DNA of 15,478 nt, from positions 1 to 15,478 of the forward strand of contig CAZCWX010000374.1 of assembly GCA_964502465.1 (NCBI GenBank). Direction: 5' to 3'. Numbering within the stretch: position 1 is the first letter of the stretch; every line of letters begins with the position of its first letter. The position numbers and the translations under genes were made by a program. Shown one piece after another: positions 6,477 to 14,200 of the stretch. This DNA comes from CAZCWX01 sp964502465 (GTDB lineage Bacteria > Desulfobacterota > Binatia > Bin18). The notes under the pieces were generated by a model that worked only from the letters and a program-made list of their open reading frames with translations, made no database searches and was not told where the DNA came from.

Positions 6477-7817
6477 ATGTCATGGCCTCCGCGTTACACG
6501 ATTCTTCTCCTGCTCTTCCTATTGTCGCTGGTGAACTATATCGATCGGGTGAACATCTCTATTACTGCGCCGGTGATGATGCCAGAACTTGGCTGGGACA
6601 CGGCGCTGTTTGGTGTGGTCTTTTCTGCCTTTGTTTTAGGGTATGCGGCCTTCATGATTCCGAGTGGACTTCTGGCTGATACCTGGAGTCCCAAGGCGCT
6701 GCTTGCGGTTGCCTGCTTTGGCTGGTCGTTTTTTACCTTACTGACCCCTTTGGGGAGCCATGCCTTTCTCTTGATGTTGGGGTTGCGATTTCTCGTCGGC
6801 GCGTTCGAGGCGGCAAGTTTGCCTGCCGCAACAGTCATCAACTCTCGTTGGGTGCCGAGGCACGAACTGGGCATAGCGCAGATGATCAGCCTCTCTGGTG
6901 TGTACGCTGGACAGCTCATTGCCTACCCTGTCTCGGCCTGGATTCTCGTGACCTTCTCGTGGCGCGAGGTTTTTTATCTCAACGCCTTGGTGGGGTTTCT
7001 GTGGATCGGTGTGTGGTTGTGGTATGGAGCGGACCGGCCTCCCCACTCGGCAGCAGTTGAAAAAGGAATCGGGGAATCGGGGAATCGGGGAATCGGGGAA
7101 GCCGAAGCAGGCAAAGAAGCGCCGCCTGAGAAGACCCGAGTACCGCTGGGAGCGTTGTTGAAGACACCAGCGGTTGCTGCCTTAGCCGCGTCGTATTTCT
7201 TCTGGGCGTATGGGCTTGCCATGGTGGTTGCCTGGCTGCCGACATACCTGGTACAAGCCAGGGGATTTTCTATCCAACAGATGGGATGGGTCGGGATGCT
7301 TCCAGTGGCAGGAGGACTCATTGGTGTGCTGGGTGGTGGGGTACTCTCTGACCGACTCATCAGGAGAGGGGTCAGCCCAACCTGGGCAAGAAAGGGTATT
7401 CCAGCGATAGCAATCGCAGTCTCTGCGCCGTTTCTGGCACTGGCGACGGCCATCGCTTCTCCGATTCTGGCGGTGTGTGGGTTCGCGGTGTTTCAGTTGA
7501 TCACGACCTTAGGATTAGTCGCGTACTGGAGTATCCCGGTCGAAATGAACGCACGCCTTGCTGGTTCTATTGCTAGCATTATGAACTTTGGTGGTAACTT
7601 CGGCGGCTTCTTCAGTCCGATGGTTGCCGGGTTTCTCGTCGCCAGAACTGGCGAGTGGTCTCTGCCCTTTTATACTGCAGCAGTTGGTTGCCTTGTAGGA
7701 GCAGTGGTGTTGGGTCTTTTTGTGCCAGTGCGGGCGATTGACCTCATCGCTACTCAGAAGCTCGAAGAGGCGGCCAACCAACCTGTCTCACCAAAGCCGG
7801 CCGATACATCTGTGTAA
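6477..7817 (+). CDS. MFS transporter, anion:cation symporter-like, with repeat in central loop
   Basis: This 446-residue inner-membrane protein has the twelve-helix major facilitator plan. The first helix ends in LVNYIDRVNIS, typical of the ACS (organic anion:cation symporter) branch; GLLADTWSPKALL is the loop 2-3 motif, and helix 4 onward (GLRFLVGAFEAASLPA) also fits. Likely substrates are organic acid anions, by analogy with ExuT/GudP-type carriers. The central cytoplasmic loop (about residues 183-222) is unusual: residues 197-208 (GIGESGNRGIGE) are encoded by four copies of an 8-bp DNA repeat in frame. ATG 6477 follows AGAGGG by about ten bases; helix 1 begins almost at once, so an upstream start is unlikely. 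It is 183 bases after the CoA transferase and could share its pathway. Confidence 0.9.
   Translation: MSWPPRYTILLLLFLLSLVNYIDRVNISITAPVMMPELGWDTALFGVVFSAFVLGYAAFMIPSGLLADTWSPKALLAVACFGWSFFTLLTPLGSHAFLLMLGLRFLVGAFEAASLPAATVINSRWVPRHELGIAQMISLSGVYAGQLIAYPVSAWILVTFSWREVFYLNALVGFLWIGVWLWYGADRPPHSAAVEKGIGESGNRGIGEAEAGKEAPPEKTRVPLGALLKTPAVAALAASYFFWAYGLAMVVAWLPTYLVQARGFSIQQMGWVGMLPVAGGLIGVLGGGVLSDRLIRRGVSPTWARKGIPAIAIAVSAPFLALATAIASPILAVCGFAVFQLITTLGLVAYWSIPVEMNARLAGSIASIMNFGGNFGGFFSPMVAGFLVARTGEWSLPFYTAAVGCLVGAVVLGLFVPVRAIDLIATQKLEEAANQPVSPKPADTSV
7065..7096 (+). repeat. 8-bp tandem repeat (GGAATCGG x4) inside MFS gene
   Basis: Four perfect copies of GGAATCGG run from 7065 to 7096, followed by a decayed unit GGAAGCCG. 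Because 8 is not a multiple of 3, the run is read through all three frames and gives a peptide with an 8-residue period (GIGESGNR). Gain or loss of one unit would shift the frame of the second half of the transporter. The same unit, rotated, occurs in the cyclase gene at 11514-11545. Confidence 0.9.
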
Positions 7818-7914
7818 TGTCATGAGAAGAGACTTTTGCTTACGTCCCTAATGATTTTGACAAACGCATTCGGTAATGGCACCGGTGTTTATCCCGTAGC
7901 CATGCACTGAGGTC

Positions 7915-7971
7915 TTGTGGGGCAACCGTCCCGGTTGCCCAAGAGTGCAGGCGAGACGCCTGCACCACCAA
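7915..7971. repeat. Two-hairpin interspersed repeat, copy 2
   Basis: This copy matches the element at 20-78 in plan. TTGTGG (7915-7920) starts it. Hairpin 1 is GGGCAACCG (7920-7928), loop TCC, CGGTTGCCC (7932-7940). Hairpin 2 is GTGCAGGCG (7945-7953), loop AGA, CGCCTGCAC (7957-7965). CCACCAA closes it, one base off from perfect pairing with TTGTGG. Hairpin 2 is nearly identical to copy 1, while hairpin 1 differs at most positions on both sides and still pairs perfectly. It lies about 100 bases after the MFS gene. Confidence 0.85.
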
Positions 7972-8333
7972 GGGATTACCGGATTTGATCGTCAAGTTTC
8001 ATCAGAGAGGCAACGGTATGCGTGTACTTTCGGAGAATTTTCGCTCTTCTCGTGCACGGTTTTCCAGTGGACACGACACTCCCCGTCAGTGGAGTTCGTC
8101 GGCAGCCACACGCGTTGAGAAAAGGAAACTCATAGTGACGAATAGTCCAGCGACTACGACCCATCTTCTTGCCTTTACGCAGGTGACGTTCTTCACGTTC
8201 TCTCCTTTACGTTTGCCTGTTGGCTTTACGCTGCTGGTCGGGTCCTGTCAACCTGAAGGAGCAGCAAGACGACGGCAGTTGTCCCGACATATTCTCATCT
8301 GGCATGCGCCCTTGACAGGCCAGGACACTTGTC

Positions 8334-8362
8334 TTGACTTTTACCAGGGGGTGAGAAATGAT
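8334..8362 (+). promoter_or_regulatory. Candidate promoter of the cytochrome operon
   Basis: TTGACT (8334-8339, five matches to TTGACA) and AATGAT (8357-8362, four matches to TATAAT) are separated by 17 bases. Transcription would start near 8369 and give a leader of about 42 bases with the AAGGAGGT ribosome site of the first gene. The nearby TTGACAGG at 8312 could be an operator half-site. Confidence 0.35.
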
Positions 8363-8410
8363 CCGCCTACCTGCGGTGAAAGGGAGTATGAGGCGACAAG
8401 GAGGTCAAAG

Positions 8411-8845
8411 ATGCGCATACAGATTCTGGCGAAACGAGGCGGTGCTGTGGGACTGATGGCGACAGTCTTGCTGTGGGGGATAGTGAGTGCTGCTGTGGCT
8501 GAGGAGGAACCCGCCCTCATGGCTGGAAAAATGGAGTTCCAGAAAAACTGTGGAATCTGTCACGGGGTTAGTGGGAAGGGGAGCGGCCCGATCACACCGC
8601 TCTTAAAGGAAAAGCCTGCTGACCTGACCCAAATAGCCAAGAAAAATAATGGAGAATTTCCTTTTTGGGAGACGTATCGCATGATTGATGGACGCGAACC
8701 GATCGATGGACACGGCGGACGTGATATGCCGATTTGGGGGGATCGCTTTAAAGAAGAAGCAGGACAGACGCAAGGGGCCGATGCCATCGTCAGGGGACGG
8801 ATTTTGGAAATTATCGTTTACCTGCAGTCTATCCAGGAAAAATAG
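8411..8845 (+). CDS. Monohaem cytochrome c, first operon gene
   Basis: This 144-residue periplasmic cytochrome c has a signal peptide (residues 1-30, AVA before EEE), a haem site CGICH (47-51) and a likely axial Met106 in RDMPIWG. The regions PADLTQIAKKNNGEFPFW and YRMIDGRE between them are shared with the next gene. Its helical end ILEIIVYLQSIQ is the usual closing helix of class I cytochromes c. It would carry single electrons in the periplasm. The start at ATG 8411 has AAGGAGGT five bases before it, a strong site, while the open frame extends upstream to 7985 without support. It is 54 bases before its paralogue. Donor and acceptor are not given by sequence; the operon context points to the tetrahaem quinol-dehydrogenase-like protein downstream. 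Confidence 0.92.
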   Translation: MRIQILAKRGGAVGLMATVLLWGIVSAAVAEEEPALMAGKMEFQKNCGICHGVSGKGSGPITPLLKEKPADLTQIAKKNNGEFPFWETYRMIDGREPIDGHGGRDMPIWGDRFKEEAGQTQGADAIVRGRILEIIVYLQSIQEK

Positions 8846-8868
8846 TCCGTCTGGTTTGGTCAACCTGC

Positions 8869-8899
8869 CTGGCAGATATATATGAAGGAGATCTGCCAG
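8869..8899 (+). promoter_or_regulatory. Hairpin presenting the ribosome site of the second cytochrome gene
   Basis: CTGGCAGAT (8869-8877) and ATCTGCCAG (8891-8899) form a perfect nine-base stem. The 13-base loop is ATATATGAAGGAG, so the Shine-Dalgarno GAAGGAG lies in the loop and the start ATG (8900) follows the stem directly. The structure could hold back or expose translation of this gene within the operon mRNA. Pairing is seen directly; control is inference. Confidence 0.55.
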
Positions 8900-9487
8900 A
8901 TGGCGCAGGAGCCCGCGTGGGTAATCGGATCTGCGATCCGCATTTATACAGCCAGGATGACGCTTGACACTTCCAGGAAACCTGTGCCCCGCCGCTACTG
9001 GCTCTTTCCGGTTCTGCCATACTGTTACTGTATCCCCCGTCTGTTGGCCCGCTTTTGCCATCCCGTCTTCTACGCCGCTGGTTTGCCATTGGGTGTGGTT
9101 GCAATGGCCTTGTCCTTGCTGCCTGCAGGCACGGGACTGGCGCAAGATACGAAGAGTATTGTCGAAGGGAGACGTGAGTACCTCCAGTACTGCGCAGTGT
9201 GCCATGGCAAAGACGGAGATGGGAAAGGTCCAATGGTAAAACAACTCGACATTCATCCTGCGGACCTCACCCAGATTAGCAAGAACAATGGCGGTGAGTT
9301 CCCTTTTTGGCGCATGTATCAGATCATTGATGGTCGCGAGGAGGTGCAGGAAAAAGGGCCTCGTGTGATGCCGGTATGGGGGGCTGAATTTCAACAGGAA
9401 GCTGGCAGTGAGGGTCCTGAGGTAGAGTCACTGATAAAGGAACGGATCTTGCGACTGGTCTATTACGTGCAGTCTATTCAGAAATAG
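8900..9487 (+). CDS. Monohaem cytochrome c, paralogue of the first, long N-terminus
   Basis: This 195-residue protein repeats the plan of the gene before it: haem site CAVCH (98-102), PADLTQISKNNGGEFPFW, YQIIDGRE, axial Met157 in MPVWG, and an end LRLVYYVQSIQK. The leader is odd: about 80 residues precede the predicted signal cleavage after GLAQ, with a basic-hydrophobic stretch (RRYWLFPVLPYCYC) and then a normal signal core (LGVVAMALSLLPAGTG). ATG 8900 has AGGAG nine bases upstream. ATG 8957 and ATG 8882 are other options, and a start inside the leader cannot be excluded, so the N-terminus is the uncertain part. Periplasmic electron carrier; 55 bases before the tetrahaem gene. Confidence 0.88.
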   Translation: MAQEPAWVIGSAIRIYTARMTLDTSRKPVPRRYWLFPVLPYCYCIPRLLARFCHPVFYAAGLPLGVVAMALSLLPAGTGLAQDTKSIVEGRREYLQYCAVCHGKDGDGKGPMVKQLDIHPADLTQISKNNGGEFPFWRMYQIIDGREEVQEKGPRVMPVWGAEFQQEAGSEGPEVESLIKERILRLVYYVQSIQK

Positions 9488-9542
9488 CAGGGTCGATCAA
9501 AAGCACTGATGTTCTCTGCATGTATGAACTGTTGGTACCATT

Positions 9543-10286
9543 ATGGCAGTGCGAGAGCTTATTGCAGCTCATGCCGAAGGGAATAGGGAAACCGCAGTGT
9601 TCACCCTCGAAAAACCCTTTGAGGGCGGGACGGACGCGGTCGAGTTAGCTGGTTCGCTGACGACTATTCTCAGCGTGCTTCTTCTCCTGCTCGTCCTGGT
9701 CACCGTGTTTTGCGAAAGACGACGAGGCAGACCCTCTCTTTTCGGCCCCCTGCGTTTTACCAGCCTCTGTGTGTTTCCTTTGCTCATCCTTTTCTTCGGC
9801 AGCTTTGCTACATTGGAAGGATCGAAGAGAACAGGGTTTTGCCATTCCTGTCATAGTGCGATGGACCTCTACGTTGACGACATGTGGGATAAAGAGAGTA
9901 CCACCCTTGCCGCGGTGCATTACAACAAGCGCCTGATTCAGACAGAAGAGTGTTACAGTTGTCACTCAGACTACGGGGTCTGGGGTACGGCCGAGGCGAA
10001 AGCGAGAGGTCTCGTCCATTTGTATTATTGGTTCACTAATGCTGCCACAGCGAGAGGGGAGGAACAGATCACGCTGTATGGCAGCTATCAAAATAGTCTG
10101 TGCCTCTACTGCCACGCCGGCTCCCAGAGTTTTTTAGCATCGGGCAGGCAGGTGCATAGAAAATTCGCGGACGCGTTGCTGGAGAAGAAAGCGGATGGGG
10201 CGCCGGTCATGTCCTGTGTCACCTGCCATGGCCCGGCCCATCCCAAACTGTCAGACAAAAAGAACACGCAGACGAACGCCTCATGA
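9543..10286 (+). CDS. Membrane-anchored tetrahaem cytochrome, NapC/NirT-like
   Basis: This 247-residue protein has two hydrophobic helices (about 36-57 and 70-89) and then four haem sites: CHSCH (100-104), CYSCH (137-141), CLYCH (187-191) and CVTCH (225-229). The FCHSCH site directly after the membrane helix and the spacing to CYSCH fit NapC/NirT/NrfH-type quinol dehydrogenases, which pass electrons from the quinol pool to periplasmic partners. Unlike standard NapC, which has one anchor helix, this one has two. An in-frame TGA at 9525 limits the start to ATG 9543, which has no clear Shine-Dalgarno. Its last bases overlap the next start (ATGA at 10283). No nitrate, nitrite or TMAO reductase follows it; the nearby monohaem cytochromes are the likely electron acceptors. 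Confidence 0.88.
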   Translation: MAVRELIAAHAEGNRETAVFTLEKPFEGGTDAVELAGSLTTILSVLLLLLVLVTVFCERRRGRPSLFGPLRFTSLCVFPLLILFFGSFATLEGSKRTGFCHSCHSAMDLYVDDMWDKESTTLAAVHYNKRLIQTEECYSCHSDYGVWGTAEAKARGLVHLYYWFTNAATARGEEQITLYGSYQNSLCLYCHAGSQSFLASGRQVHRKFADALLEKKADGAPVMSCVTCHGPAHPKLSDKKNTQTNAS

Positions 10287-10858
10287 ACGTTGTCAGCGCA
10301 CTGGTCGAGAAAATACAAAGACCACAGACGCACCGAAGGGTGCTGTTTGTCGCAGAAGCTCTGATTGTCCTGGCTGCCCTCCTCGCGCTCTTGGCAGTCC
10401 AGGACCTCAACCCGCTGACCCTCACGCTCTTTTTGCTGGTGGGATTGGGGTGTATCGTTGGCGGGGTGCTTGCCTACCTGCTTGCGGTCATCGCTGATGT
10501 GCTGAAGCATCATGGGGTTTCTCATGTGCGCTTTGCCCCAGGGGAAGTTATCTTTCGCCAGGGAGACCCTGGCGATTTTGTCTACAACATTGTTGACGGT
10601 CAGGTCGAGGTGCTGAGAAAAGAATCAGCAGGGGAGGAGCGGGTGCTCAACCGGCTCGGTCCAGGCGAGTATTTGGGCGAGATGGCGCTGATCAGCAATG
10701 CCCCTCGCACAGCAACCGCGCGAGCCGTGACCCCAGTGGAAGCGGTAGCGCTGGCGCGGGCAGATTTTACCGCGATCTATACCTATTTGCCGGATGTCCA
10801 CCGGAATGTCGAAAAACTGATACAACAACGCCGCGCTGCGGATGCTGTACGAAGGTGA
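10283..10858 (+). CDS. Membrane-anchored cyclic-nucleotide-binding protein
   Basis: This 191-residue protein has two hydrophobic helices (about 20-39 and 47-72) followed by a Crp-type cNMP-binding domain (about 80-185). The domain shows FAPGEVIFRQGDPGD, VDGQVEVL and the phosphate-binding cassette LGEMALISNAPRTATARA (131-148), with Glu133 and Arg142 where ligand-binding members have them. There is no DNA-binding HTH, so it is not a transcription factor; it likely senses cAMP or cGMP at the cytoplasmic face. Its ATG overlaps the tetrahaem gene stop by four bases, and the third cytochrome starts eight bases after it, so production is tied to the electron-transfer genes. Role inferred: regulation of the tetrahaem protein or its partners. 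A nucleotide cyclase gene lies on the other strand just beyond the operon. Confidence 0.88.
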   Translation: MNVVSALVEKIQRPQTHRRVLFVAEALIVLAALLALLAVQDLNPLTLTLFLLVGLGCIVGGVLAYLLAVIADVLKHHGVSHVRFAPGEVIFRQGDPGDFVYNIVDGQVEVLRKESAGEERVLNRLGPGEYLGEMALISNAPRTATARAVTPVEAVALARADFTAIYTYLPDVHRNVEKLIQQRRAADAVRR

Positions 10859-10866
10859 GGTCTGTC

Positions 10867-11247
10867 GTGAAAAAGCGTCCGATAAGAGATCTGTATTATG
10901 CTATCGTGTTGAGTGTGGGTCTGTCATTTGCTGCCAATCAGGCCACAGCCCAGGGAAATGCCGAGGCCGGTGCGACAGTCTACAAAGAGCAAAATTGTGC
11001 AGAATGTCATGGGGATACAGGCAAAGGAGATGGCTATATTTTGCCCATGTTAAAAGTCAAAGTCCCCATGCATGACTGGACTGATAAGGCGGCTCTGGCT
11101 GGGATGACCGACGAATACTTTGCCGAGATTATTGTCAAGGGTGGTGAACCCCTCGGCAAATCAGAGGTGATGCTCAAATATGGCGACAAGCTTAACGAGC
11201 AACAGGTCCAGGACCTCGTCGCCTTTATGCGCTCTCTCGCTCGTTAG
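10867..11247 (+). CDS. Monohaem cytochrome c, last operon gene
   Basis: This 126-residue protein has a signal peptide (basic MKKRPIRD, hydrophobic core, ATA before QGN), a haem site CAECH (44-48) and GDTGKGDGY after it. Met102 in SEVMLKYG is the likely sixth ligand. The closing helix is QVQDLVAFMRSLAR, as in class I cytochromes c. It differs from the first two cytochromes, lacking their PADLTQI/FPFW block, so it is not a third copy. GTG 10867 is preferred to GTG 10855 because GGTGAGG precedes it by six bases and it gives a normal signal peptide. It is the last gene before a convergent large regulator 16 bases away. Electron partners are unknown. Confidence 0.88.
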   Translation: MKKRPIRDLYYAIVLSVGLSFAANQATAQGNAEAGATVYKEQNCAECHGDTGKGDGYILPMLKVKVPMHDWTDKAALAGMTDEYFAEIIVKGGEPLGKSEVMLKYGDKLNEQQVQDLVAFMRSLAR

Positions 11248-11263
11248 GAGAACGTCTGCTGTC

Positions 11264-14200
11264 TCACGATAACTCTGCAAGCAGCGCCTTGGCCTCTTGC
11301 AGATCTGCCGTAGCAAACCCTTCGGTGAACCAGCCGTAGATCTCTGCCAACAGCTGGCGAGCTTCTGCCTTCTTCCCCTGTTGTTGCCACAAACGACTCA
11401 AGCTCATCGTTGCTCGCAGCTCCCACGACTTGGCACTCTGACTACGAGCAATGTCGATGGCCTTTTGGAAGCACGCCTCTGGAGAAGAAACGGGGAATCG
11501 TGCAGACGAAGACAGAACCGGAGAACCGGAGAACCGGAGAACCGGAGAAGAGGACATGCTTTCTTTTCTGCTGTTCTCCGATTCTCCCTGTCTTCGATTC
11601 TCCGATTCTTCTGCGGCAGTCTCCGTTTCTCCGTTTCGGAGCGATAGCTCCCCAGCAAGCCGATACAGCTCTGCCTCGTAAAAGCGTTTTCCGCTTTTGC
11701 GCGCGGCCCCCATTGCTTCAGCCAAGACGCTCAATCCTTCTTCTGCCTGTCCCGCCTTTCCATAGGCATCAGCGAGCAACGCCAGCAGATGGGGCCGGAA
11801 CAGCTCTGCCCCTGTGGCTTGCCAGGCCGTTAAGCCCTGGCGCATGTGCGTAATCCCTCTCGCTTGTTGTCCTTGCATGGTCATCGCCCAGCCCTTGAGA
11901 ATTGTTCCCATAGCCAGGTAGAAAGGAAATCCTTGCTCGGTACAGAGTGCAATCGTGGCCTCTGCCCATTCCTGGGTTTCCTGCTCCTTCCGGCGGAGCT
12001 GAGAGACGAGGGCTGCAAAGGCCAGAGCCAGTGCTTGGCTGAAGGGATGAGTCAGTTCATGAGCCAGGACAAGAGCCTCTCGGCTCTTTTGCAGCGCTTG
12101 CTCAGGATAGCCCAAAAACCACAAAATCCGGACCATATAGCACAAGCAAAAGACACCAGGATCCTGCCCATAGCGAAAAGCGAGGAATCGATGTTGCTGG
12201 AGGTCGTAGAGAGCAATGCCCTGTTCCAAGTGGTTTTGGGCAAGGGCTAACTCGCCAAGATGAAACAGGGTGGTCCCCAAAATGTAGTGGGCTTGCACAA
12301 GCAGAGCTGAATCTTGTTCACGTTGGGCAAGGCTGAGAAGCTGCTCTCCTAGCTCACGCGCCGTCTGAAAGTTTCCTCGGATGAGATAAAATGTGGACAG
12401 GCCCAATAAGGCCGGGAAGAGTTCGGGGGTCTCGCCTAACTGCTGGCAGAGCTGACGCGCTTGGGTATAAACACGCTCGACTTCGGGATCTGCGTAGCCC
12501 TTTGTCGCCATGAACGCTGGACCCAGAGTGAGGTGCAAGGTGAGTTCTTGTTGGGAGCGTGCTGGTGTGTCTGGGAGAGTTGTGAGTAACTCCAGTCCTT
12601 TCGTGAGATGGCTGATGGCTTCCACGTTGGCCGAGTGTGCGATGGCTTTCTGCCCTGCCTGCTGCCAGTACACAAGAGCCTGTTCCTTGAGACCTGCCTC
12701 TGTATAATGGTGGGCTACCAGTTCAGGATGGGTCTCGCGAGTCTCGGGAAATTGTTCCTCCAACACTTGGGCAATGCGTTGATGGTATTGCTGCTTTTTG
12801 CTTTTGAGCAGTGACTGATACGCCGTTTCCTGGATCATGGCATGCCGAAAAAGGTATTTAGCCTGCGGCGGGAGTCCGCGCTGATAGAGCAACTCAGCCT
12901 CTACTAACCGCGCAAGTTCTTGCTGGAGCATCGCTTCATCCAGAGGAGAAACCGACTGGAGCAATTCATAAGAAAACTCTCGGCCCAGGACTGCCGCTAA
13001 CTGGGCCACCTCTCTGACCGTTGCCAACCGGTCCAACCTGGCCATCAGTGAGTCATGCAGGGTGGAAGGGATGGCGAGCGGGGGAAGCGGGCCGGTCAGT
13101 TCATAGTACCCTTCTCTCTCTTGTAAGAGTCCTGACTCCAATACCATCTTGGTCAGCTCTTCCACAAACAATGGTACCCCGTCAGTTTTCGTTACCACTT
13201 GTTGGACGACTTCAGCTGGCAGGGCTTTCCCTCCCACCACCTGTGTCACTATGGCTTCTACCTGTTTCCGGGCTAAGCGGCTGAGAGCAACGGAGGTCAC
13301 GTGTGAGCGTGTAGTCCAGGGAGGGACAAAATCAGGGCGAAAAGTGAGCAACGTGAGCGTATGAGCCGTTGGTGTCTGGTCGATAATGAGACTCAACAAC
13401 TCCAGGGTAGAAGGATCAGCCCATTGCAAGTCTTCCCACGCGGAAAATGTCGCGTGCCGCTCTGTCTCTTCCAAAAGCCACGCGACCAGCGCTTCCAAGA
13501 TTTTTTGCTTTTGCCGTTGGGGTGTTAAAGCAGGGAATGAAAAGCGAGCGGTAGGGAGTGAGAGCAACGAGGCAAAAAGCGGGACCGTATCTGTCAGAGT
13601 AAAGCGGTAGTGTGACAATGTTTCTTCCAACTTCTTGAGTTTTTCTTCAGGGGTATCCTCCCGACGAAACTGTAACAATCGTTGTAGGTGCACAATCACC
13701 GGGTACAGGGCACTGTTTTGGTGATAGGGGGAGCAGCGATACTCGATCCGTGTGTCGCCTCCTCTCAGCACGCGCTCTTTGATCTCTTGCAACAGGCGGG
13801 ATTTGCCAATGCCAGCCTCTCCGCTCAACATCACGACCTGTCCTTCTCCCGTTTTCGCCTGCTCCCAGCGCTGCAACAGCATCTCGGTTTCTCCCTCCCG
13901 CCCGACCAGAGGGGATAAGCCGGTACGGATCGCCACCTCAAAACGGCTGTGGGCGTCACTCTCTCTCAAGACGTGGTACAGGGGGAGAGAATTCGCAACT
14001 CCCTTCAACGTGTGAGGGCCAAGATCACGGCACTCGAATAACCCGTGTACCAACCGATAAGTCGCAGCGCTGATCACGACAGTGTCAGGTTCGGCGCTTC
14101 CTTGCACGCGGGCGGCGATATTAGGTGTGTCGCCTAGAGCCAACTGTTCTCGTCTGCCGCCTGTTCCGATCTCTCCTACCACCACTAAGCCGGTATGGAT

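Larger units (their letters stand above)
7818..8410. other. Intergenic region, 593 bases, before the cytochrome operon
   Basis: It holds the second two-hairpin repeat (7915-7971), an inverted pair CCTGTCAA (8245-8252) / TTGACAGG (8312-8319) that may be an operator, and a candidate promoter at 8334-8362. An open frame from 7985 joins the first cytochrome in frame, but its product upstream of the signal peptide is Ser/Arg/Thr-rich without a recognisable domain, so it is treated as untranslated. No RNA gene was recognised. Confidence 0.55.

Noticed and set aside
7065..7096. Possible CRISPR array
   Set aside because: The repeated unit is 8 bp with no spacers, and lies in frame inside a coding sequence; no cas genes are present.
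7985..8410. In-frame upstream extension of the first cytochrome ORF
   Set aside because: The encoded sequence has no domain, the strong AAGGAGGT site is directly before ATG 8411, and a clean signal peptide begins there.
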